Assembly: GCF_014196835.1 (NCBI RefSeq) | Contig: NZ_JACIEK010000001.1 | Span: 186,001-250,000, forward strand | Origin: Aureimonas pseudogalii | Lineage (GTDB): Bacteria > Pseudomonadota > Alphaproteobacteria > Rhizobiales > Rhizobiaceae | DNA length: 64,000 nucleotides | Reading direction: 5' to 3' | Part shown: positions 15,102-24,015 of the stretch, one piece after another | How the letters are laid out: every line of letters starts with the position of its first letter | Numbering within the stretch: the stretch's first letter is position 1 | The notes under the pieces: model-generated | What the model saw: the letters and a program-made list of their open reading frames with translations, nothing else | Databases searched by the model: none | What the model was told of the DNA's origin: nothing | Position numbers and translations under genes: made by a program

Positions 15102-17369
15102 TCAGAACAGCGAGAGGAGACCGCTGCCCGACGAGGAGCCCGTAAACAGCGAGAGGATCGACGACGACGAGGCGTCGGCGTTGTTGAGGTCGTACATGGC
15201 GGCGAAGCGGCCGATGAACTTGTCGAGCTTCTTCGGGTCGGCGAAGTCCTTGAAGTCGATGCGGCTGTCGAGGATCTTCGCCTGCGCGGCGACGTCCATG
15301 TTGGACATGCCGGCCGGCAGCGCGAAGGCCGTCTGCACCACCTGATAGAGCGCCTTGTCGGCCAGGATGCCGTAGGCGGTTGTGACGTTGGGTGCGTTGC
15401 GCAGGAAGTAGAGCGCCAGGCGCGTGCCCTCGCTCGTTTCGCCGGCCTGCTCTTCCAAGGACTGCAGCAGGTAGAGATTGTCGGTGGTGCGCTTGGCCGC
15501 GTTCGACTGAAGGCCCGAGCCGGCATCCGCCACGCTGCCGTCGGTCTCGAAGTTGAAGGCCGCGGCGAACTTGGCGACCGCGGGATCGGCGCTGGCGTTG
15601 GCGAAGCTCTTGGGGTCCGACAGGTCGCTCGTCAGGATCTTGCGCAGATCGGCCTTCGAGAGGTTCTTGTTCTCGACGCCGTAGGCCTTCAGCGCATACT
15701 GGACCGCCTTCGTCTCCGCCAGGAACCCGTCGATCGAATAGATCCCGTTGATCGTTTCGAGATAGGCCTTGGTGTCGGCGCTCGCCAGGCTCTTGGTGGC
15801 GGCCGACTGGTTGGTTCCGAAGGTGGCGCTGTAGAGCGTGGCCATCTTGGTCTGGCTGTCGGTCGACTGGATCACCCGCTGGCCCTGCACCGCGCCGTCG
15901 GACCCGAAGTTGAAGGCGGCGGCCAGTTTCGAGTAGCGCTCGTCCTTCAGGCGCGAGACGTAGCTGGCGGGGTCCGAGGGATCGCTCGTCAGGGCAGCGC
16001 GGATCTTCGACAGGCTCTCGGTCTTGGGATCGAGGTCGAACGCCTTGAGCACGAAGTCTAGCGTCGTGCGCTTCGTGTTCGCGACGCCGGTCACGGGATC
16101 GTAGGTCAATCCAGTCAGCGGGTTCTTGTCGTTCAGAAGGAGATCGCTGACCGTCTTCACCTTCGCGATCGTGGCCGAGAACGCCGCCGTCGCGTTGCTG
16201 TCCTGCTTCGTCTGAATCGCCTTATAATTCTTCAGGTAGCCAGAAAAGAACTGCTCGTACGCTTTCGGCGGAAGCGGCACGTTGTAGGTCTGATCGACGT
16301 TGTTGGCGTTTTTCTCGACCGACGTGGCCGCGGACCCATCGGCGTTGAACTTGAACATGCCGTTCAGAGCTTGAAGCTGCGCGCGGATGGTCGCCTGCGC
16401 GGGAAGAAAATTGCCGTTGTTGTCGTAGACCGCAACCCGGTTGGCCGCGGCCGTCGGCGAAACCAGAATGTCGTGGATGAAGTCGCTCGTATAGGTCGTG
16501 GTCATCCCGACCGCTGCCTGAAGCATCGTCACCAGCCGCGGGTCGTCGGTCAGCTGCGTGGCCGTGGGCGGCGGAGTCCGGGCAAGCGCGGTCTTGAAGT
16601 AGTCGACGTTCGCCTGCGCGGCCTGCGGGCTCGTCGCGTTGCCCGTGGCTTCGTTGTAGGCGTAGACGACGTTGCTGAGCCGATCGCTTCGCTGCGCAGC
16701 GGTCGCCGTGGCCATGCCGTCGAGATAGCCGCGCAACACCGCGGGCGGACCGGTCAGATTGGTCTGCGGTGTCGTGAGGAGGGATTTGACGTACGAGGAC
16801 TCGATCAAGGCCGGATCCGTGAAACCGGCCGCACGCAGTGCCACGTTCAGAACGCCGCGGTCGCCGACGATGGCGTCGATCGCCCCAGCTTCCGAGGTGG
16901 CCGACGCGAGGATCGACGTGATCTCCGTCTCGAAATAGCCGGTCTGTCTCGCGGCATCGGGCGCCGAGCGGCTGACGCGCTCGGTATAGGCCTCGACGAT
17001 GCGCTCGGTCTGCGACGCGCTCTGGGCGGCGGGCTTGGTGTCGGCGGCCGAGAAGTTGAAGGCGGCGGCGAACTCGCGGTAGCGCTTGTCGACGAGCTTG
17101 TTGGCGAAGCTCGCGCTGTCGCTGAGGTCGCTCTCGAGAACCTTGCGCATCAGCCCCTTGGAGCCGATCTGGTCGGAGAGGCCGTAGGCCGTCATCGCGT
17201 AGGTGTAGAGCTTGTAGTCGGCGAGGAAGTCGTCGACGCTCGTCACCTTGTCGATGTTGGCGGCGTAGTAGTCGGCGTTCTTGGCCACGAGCGGCTGCGC
17301 AGCGACACGATCCAGCGTCTGCGGCAGGTTCTTGGCGTAGAGCTTGTAGTTCAGAAGGGTCGAAACCAC
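15102..17369 (-). CDS. DUF1217 flagellar-cluster protein
   Basis: A 755-residue protein of the DUF1217 family, which occurs in alphaproteobacterial flagellar clusters and whose exact role is unknown. The GTG start gives V/M-V-S-T-LLNYKLYAKNLP, a family-typical beginning, and has a GGAG ribosome-binding site 9 nt upstream. Three internal copies of a module are visible: a LSD/PSD-P-SF/Y stretch followed about 20 residues later by AAAFNF (near residues 110, 475 and 615). The C terminus is rich in serine and glycine and ends LLSLF. There is no signal peptide, which fits a flagellar export substrate, though this is inference. The gene runs downstream of flagellar genes on the same strand. The middle third (about 16040-16560) has visibly lower G+C than the ends. 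Confidence 0.82.
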   Translation of the reverse strand: MVSTLLNYKLYAKNLPQTLDRVAAQPLVAKNADYYAANIDKVTSVDDFLADYKLYTYAMTAYGLSDQIGSKGLMRKVLESDLSDSASFANKLVDKRYREFAAAFNFSAADTKPAAQSASQTERIVEAYTERVSRSAPDAARQTGYFETEITSILASATSEAGAIDAIVGDRGVLNVALRAAGFTDPALIESSYVKSLLTTPQTNLTGPPAVLRGYLDGMATATAAQRSDRLSNVVYAYNEATGNATSPQAAQANVDYFKTALARTPPPTATQLTDDPRLVTMLQAAVGMTTTYTSDFIHDILVSPTAAANRVAVYDNNGNFLPAQATIRAQLQALNGMFKFNADGSAATSVEKNANNVDQTYNVPLPPKAYEQFFSGYLKNYKAIQTKQDSNATAAFSATIAKVKTVSDLLLNDKNPLTGLTYDPVTGVANTKRTTLDFVLKAFDLDPKTESLSKIRAALTSDPSDPASYVSRLKDERYSKLAAAFNFGSDGAVQGQRVIQSTDSQTKMATLYSATFGTNQSAATKSLASADTKAYLETINGIYSIDGFLAETKAVQYALKAYGVENKNLSKADLRKILTSDLSDPKSFANASADPAVAKFAAAFNFETDGSVADAGSGLQSNAAKRTTDNLYLLQSLEEQAGETSEGTRLALYFLRNAPNVTTAYGILADKALYQVVQTAFALPAGMSNMDVAAQAKILDSRIDFKDFADPKKLDKFIGRFAAMYDLNNADASSSSILSLFTGSSSGSGLLSLF

Positions 17370-17503
17370 GATTGCCGTCTCCGATCGATCGAGGACCCCC
17401 TTCGCGAGGCCACGCAACGCGCCAAGATCTAAACGAACATCCTTTCCCGATCCTGAATCGGGATGCCGTTCGGCAGGCGCCATCGGCGCCTGCCGTCCGC
17501 CTG

Positions 17504-18004
17504 TCATTCGGGAACGGTGATCTTCTTCACGTCCGCCGTCTTGTAGATCTCGCCGCCGAGCTGGTTCTTGGGCATGAAGTCGAACTGGTCGACCATCACA
17601 TCCTCGACGACCTTCTGCCCGTAGCGCTTGTTCACGGACTCCTTGATGGAGCCGAGAAGCGCCTGCAGATCGTAGCGCTCGGGATTGCGGAAGTCGAAGC
17701 CCGACACCGAGTAGACGGCGCGGAACGCCTCGTCGAGAATGATCGGATCGGGCGGCACGGCGAGCTTGGCCGCCGTCTCCCCGTCGATCGTGTAGACGAA
17801 GCGGGCGAGGACGTAGCCCTGGATGGCGTTCTCGGCGATCAGCGGCACGGCGATGCCGTCGGTCTTGCGGTAGTCGAGACCTTCGAAATAGTCGGCCTCC
17901 TTGGGCGCCGCGGTGGTCTCCGACGAGCGCATTGTGGCGACGGCGTAGCTCGTGCCGAGGGCGACGACGCAGACCCAGATGCCGATGCCCAGGATCTTGA
18001 TCAT
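17504..18004 (-). CDS. Membrane-anchored conserved hypothetical protein (possible FliL-like)
   Basis: A 166-residue protein with an N-terminal signal-anchor (MIKILGIGIWVCVVALGTSYAV) and a periplasmic domain. The C-terminal half (LLGSIKESVNKRYGQKVVEDV, then QFDFM) has the helix-strand pattern seen at the end of FliL proteins, though similarity is weak and a canonical fliL is present elsewhere in the window. Its ATG overlaps the stop of the upstream FlgN-like gene by 4 bp. It probably acts at the basal body or stator, by context only. Confidence 0.7.
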   Translation of the reverse strand: MIKILGIGIWVCVVALGTSYAVATMRSSETTAAPKEADYFEGLDYRKTDGIAVPLIAENAIQGYVLARFVYTIDGETAAKLAVPPDPIILDEAFRAVYSVSGFDFRNPERYDLQALLGSIKESVNKRYGQKVVEDVMVDQFDFMPKNQLGGEIYKTADVKKITVPE

Positions 18005-18354
18005 CGGACGGGACGGGCCCCCTGGTGCGTGGCGGCGTAGGTGCCGTCCGACTCCGCGTCGGCGATGGCCTGGGTGATCAGGCTCGCGACCTCGGCGGTG
18101 GCTTCCATGTGAAGCTCGATCGTGCGTCGGTTGTCGGCGAGCCGCTCACGTAGGCCCGTCAGCCGGTCGCGCAGGCCTTCGCTCGCCTCTATCCCCTGGA
18201 AGCCGCGCGAAATGCGAGAGAGCTCCATCAGGCTCTGGTTCTTTCGGTTGCTGATGTCGCCGAGCCCGACATGCTGTCCCGATTGAAGCGCCAGCGTCTC
18301 GCCCGCCAGAACGGCTTCGAGACGATTGATGGCCTGAGTGAGTACAGCTTCCAA
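18001..18354 (-). CDS. FlgN-like flagellar chaperone candidate
   Basis: A 117-residue, mostly helical protein starting from TTG (LEAVLTQAINRLEAVLAGET). It carries the segment NRKNQSLMELSRI that resembles FlgN-type hook-associated protein chaperones. It is the only candidate for FlgN in the window, and FlgK and FlgL, the FlgN clients, are encoded here. Its 3' end overlaps the next gene by 4 bp (ATGA). An AAGGGCAGGA stretch upstream provides a ribosome-binding site. Assignment rests on size, helical pattern and context, so it stays tentative. Confidence 0.65.
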   Translation of the reverse strand: MEAVLTQAINRLEAVLAGETLALQSGQHVGLGDISNRKNQSLMELSRISRGFQGIEASEGLRDRLTGLRERLADNRRTIELHMEATAEVASLITQAIADAESDGTYAATHQGARPVR

Positions 18355-18446
18355 GATCCTGCCCTTTGATCGTCCGGCCGCAGCCGTTCCTGGTGTCGTG
18401 GTGACGGGAGGGGCCGCGGGCGCCCCCTCCCCCTGATGTTGCGAGA

Positions 18447-18902
18447 TCAGCGGCCCGAGGGACCGGACGTCTTCGCCGCGTCGGCCTCGCCGCCCTTGCC
18501 GGCCTTGCCGAGCATGTCGGCGATACCGATGCCGCCCGAAGCCGACATCTCATCGGCCATCCGCTCGGCGAGCATGGATTTCCAGATCTTGCCGGCGCTG
18601 CCCGTTCCGAAGAACGACGCCTCTTCGGTCGGCATCATGTTCTCGATGAAGGACCGGAGCACGAAGCTCTCGAACTGCTGCAGCGGCTTGAGCTCGCCGC
18701 TCTTGGAATGCTGGTAGACGGTGCGCCCGCTGTCGCTCGGCTCCGCCGCGCCGGGCGACGCGGCGCCGGTGCGCGCGGCGCTTTCCAGCGTGGCCGCGAA
18801 GCTCGGCTGCGAAGCGGAGGGGCCTGCGGACGTGCCGACGGGCGACGCGGCAGGCGCGGCGCGCTCGCCGGCAATGGTCGCGGTGACGGCGGAAACGGTC
18901 AT
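18447..18902 (-). CDS. flgJ: Rod-binding protein (FlgJ N-terminal domain only)
   Basis: A 151-residue protein with an alanine-rich N terminus and a C-terminal rod-binding domain. The key stretch is LQQFESFVLRSFIENMMP, followed by WKSMLAERMADEMSASGGIG and IADM (about residues 66-125). This corresponds to FlgJ residues that cap the growing rod. The muramidase domain found in enterobacterial FlgJ is absent, as usual in alphaproteobacteria. No separate lytic transglycosylase gene is present in the window. It acts in the periplasm after export through the flagellar system. Confidence 0.83.
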   Translation of the reverse strand: MTVSAVTATIAGERAAPAASPVGTSAGPSASQPSFAATLESAARTGAASPGAAEPSDSGRTVYQHSKSGELKPLQQFESFVLRSFIENMMPTEEASFFGTGSAGKIWKSMLAERMADEMSASGGIGIADMLGKAGKGGEADAAKTSGPSGR

Positions 18903-18982
18903 CGGTGGATCCCGGCGAAGGAGGGTTCGGCGGCGGCGCGAAGGGCGCACCGGTCTGTTGCGTCCGGTCTAGCAAACGCCAC

Positions 18983-19387
18983 TTATTTGAAGCTTGCGGC
19001 CTGTGCGACGAGATGCTCGTCCAGCGCTTCGAGAAGGCCGACGCGTTCGGCCGCCGAGCGGTCGGCGCGGGCGGCCGTCTCGGTCGCGCGCTCGATCCGC
19101 TTCTCGATGCGGCGGATCTCGGTCAGCGCGCCGCGCGCCGCCGCCTGCCGCTCCTGCGTCTCGCGCAGCGCCAGATCGTTGCGACGCAGCGCGGACACCT
19201 TGGCGTCGAGGAACAGCCCCTGCATCAGCGACTGGCGCCCGAGCGTGTCGAGAAGCTCGATCTCGGTGGCGCGCAGCGCCTCCTCCTCGCGCACCATCTC
19301 GGCGAGCTTCCACTCCGCCAGCTTGCGCTTCTGCTGCTGCACCGCGAGCACGCGCCCGAGGCGATCGGAGCGGCTGCCGCCCCTCAT
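18983..19387 (-). CDS. FliJ-like coiled-coil flagellar protein
   Basis: A 134-residue highly charged coiled-coil protein (heptad-like KRKLAEWKLAEMVREEEALR, then LRRNDLALRETQERQ). Size and coiled-coil content match FliJ, the central stalk of the export ATPase that contacts FlhA. The ATG overlaps the fliR stop by 4 bp (19384-19387). No other FliJ candidate is seen near fliI, which is elsewhere in the window. The assignment is by size, structure and context. Confidence 0.65.
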   Translation of the reverse strand: MRGGSRSDRLGRVLAVQQQKRKLAEWKLAEMVREEEALRATEIELLDTLGRQSLMQGLFLDAKVSALRRNDLALRETQERQAAARGALTEIRRIEKRIERATETAARADRSAAERVGLLEALDEHLVAQAASFK

Positions 19388-20139
19388 CCGAACAGCACCC
19401 AGGAGCGGAAGCCCTCGACGAAGAGCGTCAGGAAGTCGCCGACCGAGACGCCGAGCAGCACCAGCCCGCCCGCCAGCACGAAGGGCAGCGAGATGAAGTA
19501 GACGGGAATGGCCGGCGTCATCTTGTTGGCGAGGCCGATCGCGAAGTTGACGACCACGGCATAGACGACGAAGGGGCTGGCGATCCGCAGGCAGAGCTGG
19601 AACGTCTCGTCGAGATTGTCGACGAGCGAGGCCAGCCCCGAGCGGATGGAGAATCCGAGTTCCACGGGGATCGCGCGATACGACGAGATGAGCGCCGTGA
19701 CGATCTCGGCGTGGAGGTTCAGCGAGAAGATCATCACCGTCGCCGTCAGGGTGATGAGCGTGACGAGCGCGGGGTCGGCCTCGTGCCCCTCGATGGGAAC
19801 GCCGAGCGTCTGGCCCATGCCGATCGCGTTGGCGACGATCGAGCCGGAAAACTGGAGGCCGATCATGAAGACGCGGCCGAGCAGCCCGATCAGCATGCCG
19901 TTGAGGATCTCGCCGAACATCATGGCGATGCGCATGTCGTCGGCGGCCTGCGCGACGAGCGGCGTGATCTGCGGCAGCAGCCGGGGCGACACCGCCACCG
20001 CCACCGCGAAGGCGACGAAGAGGCGGATATGGGCGGGGATGCGCACGCTGGAATAGCCGGGCAGCAGCATCAGGCACGAGCCGATGCGGCAGAAGACGAG
20101 AAACACCGACAGGATGGTGATCTCGGTCTCGGCCGTCAC
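19384..20139 (-). CDS. fliR: Flagellar export gate protein FliR
   Basis: A 251-residue inner-membrane protein with about six hydrophobic segments, a core of the type III export gate with FliP and FliQ. Family features include [16 protein letters not shown] near the N terminus and [16 protein letters not shown] in the central loop. Translation starts at GTG within a 4-bp GTGA overlap with the flhA stop and ends in a 4-bp overlap with the FliJ-like gene, so flhA, fliR and the FliJ-like gene are coupled. Confidence 0.95.
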   Translation of the reverse strand: MTAETEITILSVFLVFCRIGSCLMLLPGYSSVRIPAHIRLFVAFAVAVAVSPRLLPQITPLVAQAADDMRIAMMFGEILNGMLIGLLGRVFMIGLQFSGSIVANAIGMGQTLGVPIEGHEADPALVTLITLTATVMIFSLNLHAEIVTALISSYRAIPVELGFSIRSGLASLVDNLDETFQLCLRIASPFVVYAVVVNFAIGLANKMTPAIPVYFISLPFVLAGGLVLLGVSVGDFLTLFVEGFRSWVLFG

Positions 20140-22226
20140 GAGATCGTGCCCAGCGCGCGGATGTCGACGCCGCGCGCGATCTCGAGATGCGACAGCACCG
20201 GCAGGTTCACGAAGATCCGCTCGATCATCATGCGCACGTAGGGGCGCGCGTCGGGCGAGGCGACGAGCACGAAGTTCTCGCCCTGGTCGGTCTTCTCGCG
20301 GATGACCTTCGAGGCTTCCGTCGCGAACTGCTCGACGAGGCGCGGATCGATGTCGAACTCGGTGACGTCGCCCTTGGCGTCGCGCTTGAGCGCCTGGTGG
20401 AAGGCCAGATCCCAGCGATTGCCGAGGCGCAGCACGCCGAGCTGGCCGTTGTGCAGGAGATCGCCGCAGATCTGCTGCGCCATGCGGGTGCGCACATGCT
20501 CCACGATCCGCTCGGAGCGGCGAACATGCGGCGCGATCTCGGCGATGGCCTCGAGGATGAGCGTCAGGTTGCGGATCGAGACGCGCTCGGCGAGCAGCAG
20601 CTTGAGCACCGCCTGGAGACCCGAATAGGACATGTGGGCGGGCACGATCTCGTCGATCAGGCGCTTGTATTCGGGCTCGAGGCGATCGAGCAGCGCACGC
20701 ATGTCCTTGTAGGAGAGGAGATGGGCAAGGTTGTTGCGCATCACCTCGGAGAGATGCGTCAGCACGATCGACAGCGTGTCGACGGGCTCGAAGCCGGCGC
20801 GGCGGGCCGCCGAGGCGAAGGTGTCGGAGATCCACGCGGCCTTCAGGCCGAAGGCCGGCTCCTTCGTCAGGTCGTGCGGAATGTCGGGCGCCGGGCTCTC
20901 GCCGAGCACGATGAGGAGATCGCCGAGCCGTAGCGGCTGGGTGGCGACCGTGGTGCCGTGCACCTTGATCGCATAGGACCGGGAATCGGTCGTGAGATCG
21001 TCGGAGAGCTTGATCTCGGGAATGACGAAGCCGTAGCGCGAGGCGAAGCGCCGACGCATCTTCTGGACGCGGCTGGCGAGCTCGTCGCGCGAGAACGACA
21101 GATGCGCGGCCACCTGCTTGCCGAGCACCAGCTCGACCTCGATGATGCGCAGGCTCTCCTTCACCGACTGCCGCTCCGCCTCGACCGAGCGCTCCTCCTC
21201 CTCGCGCTGGGCGGTGTAGTCGCGCTGGCGCTCCACGGCGCGGCGGCGGGGAATGAGGATACCGAGCGCCGCAAGGCCGGCGGCGACGATCGCGAAGGGC
21301 AGGAAGGGCAGGCCCGGCAGCAGCGCCAGGAGACCGATCAGCGCGGCGGCGACCATCAGCGCGCGCGGATAGTGCCCGAGCTGCGTCATGATGGCCTTTT
21401 CGGCCGCGCCCCGGGTTCCGCCCTTCGAGACGAGAAGGCCGGCGGCGAGCGAGACGACGAGCGCCGGGATCTGGGTCACCAGACCGTCGCCGACCGACAG
21501 CTTCACGAAGACGTCGGCGGCGTGGGAGGGATCCATGCCATGGCGCGTGACGCCGATGATGATGCCGCCGAAGATGTTGACCGCGGTGATGATGAGGCCG
21601 GCGATCGCGTCGCCGCGCACGAACTTGGAGGCACCGTCCATCGAGCCGAAGAAGGACGATTCCTCTTCGAGTTCCCGGCGGCGCGTCTGCGCCTGCTTCT
21701 CGTCGATGAGACCGGCCGAGAGATCGGCGTCGATCGCCATCTGCTTGCCGGGGATGGCGTCGAGGGTGAAGCGCGCACCGACCTCGGCGATACGCGTCGC
21801 GCCCTTGGTGATGACGAGGAAGTTGACGGTGATCAGGATGATGAAGACGACGATGCCGATGACGAAGTCGCCGCCCATCACGAACTGCGAGAACCCGCCG
21901 ATCACGTAGCCGGCGGCGTTGTGGCCCTCGTCCCCGTGGGAGAGGATGACGCGGGTCGTCGCGATGTTCAGCGACAGGCGCAGCATCGTGGCGAGCAGCA
22001 GCACGGTCGGGAAGGCCGAGAAGTCGAGCGGCTTCTCGATCCACAGCGAGACCATGAGGATGAGGATCGACAGGGCGATCGAGATCACCAGCCCGGCGTC
22101 GATGAGAAACGCGGGAATGGGAACGAAGAGCACCGCCAGCATCGCCACGATGGCGATGGCGAAGCCGATGTCGCGCGAGGACGACTTGGGCAGCGGGGGC
22201 GCGAGTTTCAGCGTGTCGACCGACAT
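20136..22226 (-). CDS. flhA: Flagellar export protein FlhA
   Basis: A 696-residue FlhA: eight hydrophobic segments in residues about 20-310, then a cytoplasmic domain that docks chaperone-substrate complexes. Recognisable stretches are [20 protein letters not shown] and the FHIPEP region [17 protein letters not shown] (about residues 150-168). It forms the nonameric ring of the export gate and uses the proton-motive force. The gene is preceded by a terminator-like hairpin that separates it from fliQ, so it may have its own promoter in 22227-22360. Length matches the family. Confidence 0.97.
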   Translation of the reverse strand: MSVDTLKLAPPLPKSSSRDIGFAIAIVAMLAVLFVPIPAFLIDAGLVISIALSILILMVSLWIEKPLDFSAFPTVLLLATMLRLSLNIATTRVILSHGDEGHNAAGYVIGGFSQFVMGGDFVIGIVVFIILITVNFLVITKGATRIAEVGARFTLDAIPGKQMAIDADLSAGLIDEKQAQTRRRELEEESSFFGSMDGASKFVRGDAIAGLIITAVNIFGGIIIGVTRHGMDPSHAADVFVKLSVGDGLVTQIPALVVSLAAGLLVSKGGTRGAAEKAIMTQLGHYPRALMVAAALIGLLALLPGLPFLPFAIVAAGLAALGILIPRRRAVERQRDYTAQREEEERSVEAERQSVKESLRIIEVELVLGKQVAAHLSFSRDELASRVQKMRRRFASRYGFVIPEIKLSDDLTTDSRSYAIKVHGTTVATQPLRLGDLLIVLGESPAPDIPHDLTKEPAFGLKAAWISDTFASAARRAGFEPVDTLSIVLTHLSEVMRNNLAHLLSYKDMRALLDRLEPEYKRLIDEIVPAHMSYSGLQAVLKLLLAERVSIRNLTLILEAIAEIAPHVRRSERIVEHVRTRMAQQICGDLLHNGQLGVLRLGNRWDLAFHQALKRDAKGDVTEFDIDPRLVEQFATEASKVIREKTDQGENFVLVASPDARPYVRMMIERIFVNLPVLSHLEIARGVDIRALGTIS

Positions 22227-22360
22227 GCGGCGGGCTCCTCAGAAAGCTGCGAACGGGGCCAGACGCGGACGGCCCATTCGTTAACGCTTTATTGCCCACC
22301 GGACTGGTGCCGGGCTGATTGTCGTCCGCTCACCCCGTAGCGAGCCGATGCCGCAACGAC

Positions 22361-22396
22361 AAAGGCGCCCCGACCGGCCTTGCCGGTAGGGCGCCC
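22361..22396 (-). terminator. Terminator-like hairpin between fliQ and flhA
   Basis: Read on the minus strand, an interrupted GC-rich inverted repeat (GGGCGCC...GGCGCC with an inner CCGGC/GCCGG pair) is followed by TTTGT. It lies 28 nt past the fliQ stop. Confidence 0.7.
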
Positions 22397-22423
22397 TGCG
22401 ATGGCGGCGAAACGGAGGAGCGC

Positions 22424-22690
22424 TCAGTAGCCGTGCTCGATCCGGGAGTAGCTTTCCTGCGTGAAGGCGTAGACCTGCGCCCCGGTGAAGGAGGCCGTGA
22501 GGGCGATGATCACGAAGATCGCGAGGATCTTCGGCACGAAGGTGAGCGTCACCTCCTGGATCTGCGTCAGCGCCTGGAACAGCGCGATGAGGATGCCCAC
22601 CAGCATGGCGCCGCCGACGGCGGGCCCGCAGGCGAGAACCACCGTCCAGATCGCGGACTGGACGATGTCGATGGCGTCGGCTTCGTTCAT
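22424..22690 (-). CDS. fliQ: Flagellar export gate protein FliQ
   Basis: An 88-residue protein with two membrane helices, typical length and pattern of FliQ: MLVGILIALFQALTQIQEVT in the first hairpin and FVPKILAIFVIIAL in the second. It packs four copies around the FliP-FliR core. It lies 2 bp after flgD and is the last gene of the flaF-flbT-flgD-fliQ run before a terminator-like hairpin. Confidence 0.95.
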   Translation of the reverse strand: MNEADAIDIVQSAIWTVVLACGPAVGGAMLVGILIALFQALTQIQEVTLTFVPKILAIFVIIALTASFTGAQVYAFTQESYSRIEHGY

Positions 22691-22692
22691 CG

Positions 22693-23100
22693 CTATTCGA
22701 CCCGCACGCCCGAGGCGAGCGTCACGGTCTTGCCGGAGGCGAGCGTCGCGACGGTGCCGTCGGTGGTCACCTGAACCGACTTCACGACGCCGCTGACCGT
22801 CTGGTCGCCGGAGGTGACGGTGCGCCCGATCAGGCTGTTGGCCTGCGTCAGCGAGCTCAGCGTCGTCATCGCCTCGAGCTTCTGGTTCAGCTTGATCGAC
22901 TGCTCGACATTCGAGAACGAGGCGAGCTGGCTCATCTGCTGCGTCGGGTCGGTCGGGTTGAGCGGATCCTGGTTCTTCATCTGCGCGACGAGAAGCTGCA
23001 GGAAGGCGTTGTAGTCGAGGCCGGTCTTGATGCCGGCGGTGTCGGCCTTGGCGACGGCGGCGGCGGCGGTGCCGCTGACGGGGGAAACGGCGGCGGCCAT
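22693..23100 (-). CDS. flgD: Hook cap/scaffold protein FlgD (short form)
   Basis: A 135-residue hook-capping protein needed for hook polymerisation. The N-terminal signature LDYNAFLQLLVAQMKNQDPL and NPTDPTQQMSQLASFSNVEQ is diagnostic. It has the short alphaproteobacterial form, which lacks the Tudor and FnIII domains of enterobacterial FlgD (about 230 residues). It is 2 bp after flbT and 2 bp before fliQ. Confidence 0.95.
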   Translation of the reverse strand: MAAAVSPVSGTAAAAVAKADTAGIKTGLDYNAFLQLLVAQMKNQDPLNPTDPTQQMSQLASFSNVEQSIKLNQKLEAMTTLSSLTQANSLIGRTVTSGDQTVSGVVKSVQVTTDGTVATLASGKTVTLASGVRVE

Positions 23101-23102
23101 GA

Positions 23103-23555
23103 TCAGCGCGCTCCTGCTGCGATCTGGACCCGCGCGGGGGCCTCGATCGGGGGAATGGGGCTAACAGTGCCGGCCAGGATCTCGTCCTCGAGCGGAATGA
23201 GAATGCGCAGGCGCTTCAGCGCGTCGAAATAGCGATCGCGCGCCACGAGATCGGCGACGTCCTGCAGGCCCGAGCGGACGGCGAAGGACGAGAAGGCGGC
23301 CAGGAGGGCGGGATAGCTGCGCTCGAAGCTGGCTCGAGAGTCGGCGGCGGTGGCCGGGTCGATCAGCATGAGCTGGACCACGAAGTAGAGCTGGCGGATC
23401 GGCGTGTTGGCGTCCGCTGCCTGCATCACGTGGCTTTCGAGCAGAAAGGTCACGTCGTTCATGAATTCCAGATGCGTCTTGCGGTCGACCCGCATGACCG
23501 CGCCGTTGACGAAGATGCGTTCACCGGCGCGCAGCGTGATGCGAAGCGTCGACAT
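23103..23555 (-). CDS. flbT: Flagellin mRNA regulator FlbT
   Basis: A 150-residue cytoplasmic protein of the FlbT family. FlbT in Caulobacter and Brucella acts post-transcriptionally on flagellin mRNA through its 5' leader. Family features are LRAGERIFVNGAVMRVDRKT at the N terminus and FLLESHVM. The gene lies between flaF and flgD with gaps of only a few bases. Its likely targets, the two flagellin leaders upstream of 38670 and 40758, carry conserved structure that could cover the ribosome-binding site. Confidence 0.95.
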   Translation of the reverse strand: MSTLRITLRAGERIFVNGAVMRVDRKTHLEFMNDVTFLLESHVMQAADANTPIRQLYFVVQLMLIDPATAADSRASFERSYPALLAAFSSFAVRSGLQDVADLVARDRYFDALKRLRILIPLEDEILAGTVSPIPPIEAPARVQIAAGAR

Positions 23556-23558
23556 CGA

Positions 23559-23909
23559 TCAGGACTCCAGTCCGTCGCGGATCATCTGCGTGATCTCGAT
23601 CATCGGCTGGAAGCTCTCGACGCGGCCGAGCCGGATGGATTCGGCCTCGCGCATGACCCAGAGACCGATGGAGATAAGGCTGGCACGCAGCTCTTCCGGC
23701 AGGGCGTTCTCCGCGCTCGCGAGGTCCTCCACGAGGATCGACCAGAGATTGCGCGTCACGTAGATGGCCTCGATCGCCTCGCGCGAGCGCGGACCGGCGG
23801 TCTCGGCCCGTTCGAGCGAGGCGATCATGTTGTCGAAGGCTTCGCGCTCGCGCTCGCGCGCGGTCGAGGAGCTTTCCTGTGCGACCTCTGCGTAGGAGAA
23901 CTGGTACAT
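23559..23909 (-). CDS. flaF: Flagellar biosynthesis regulator FlaF
   Basis: A 116-residue helical protein that works with FlbT to coordinate flagellin synthesis and secretion. The start MYQFSYAEV is family-typical. GAGG lies about 7 nt before this ATG but only 1-2 nt from an ATG two codons upstream, so 23909 was chosen. The conserved NLWSILVEDLASAENALP segment is in the middle. It is the first gene of flaF-flbT-flgD-fliQ, about 100 bp after flgL. Confidence 0.93.
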   Translation of the reverse strand: MYQFSYAEVAQESSSTAREREREAFDNMIASLERAETAGPRSREAIEAIYVTRNLWSILVEDLASAENALPEELRASLISIGLWVMREAESIRLGRVESFQPMIEITQMIRDGLES

Positions 23910-23977
23910 TCTCATTCCTCGGTACGTGGGAGCGTCATGTCCCAGATCAGAACGGTTTCGGTCGGCGGGAAGCCGTA

Positions 23978-24015
23978 AGTGCCGGCAGCGGCCGTCAGTG
24001 CCGGCAGCGGCCGTC
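23978..24015. repeat. Tandem 19-bp duplication at the flgL 3' end
   Basis: AGTGCCGGCAGCGGCCGTC occurs twice head to tail (23978-23996 and 23997-24015). The second copy runs into the flgL stop codon. A recent slippage or duplication is the simplest explanation. Confidence 0.85.

Noticed and set aside
22227-22310. Single GTTAAC upstream of flhA as a further FtcR site.
   Set aside because: Only one half-site is present with no partner at 10-11 bp, so it is not distinguishable from chance.
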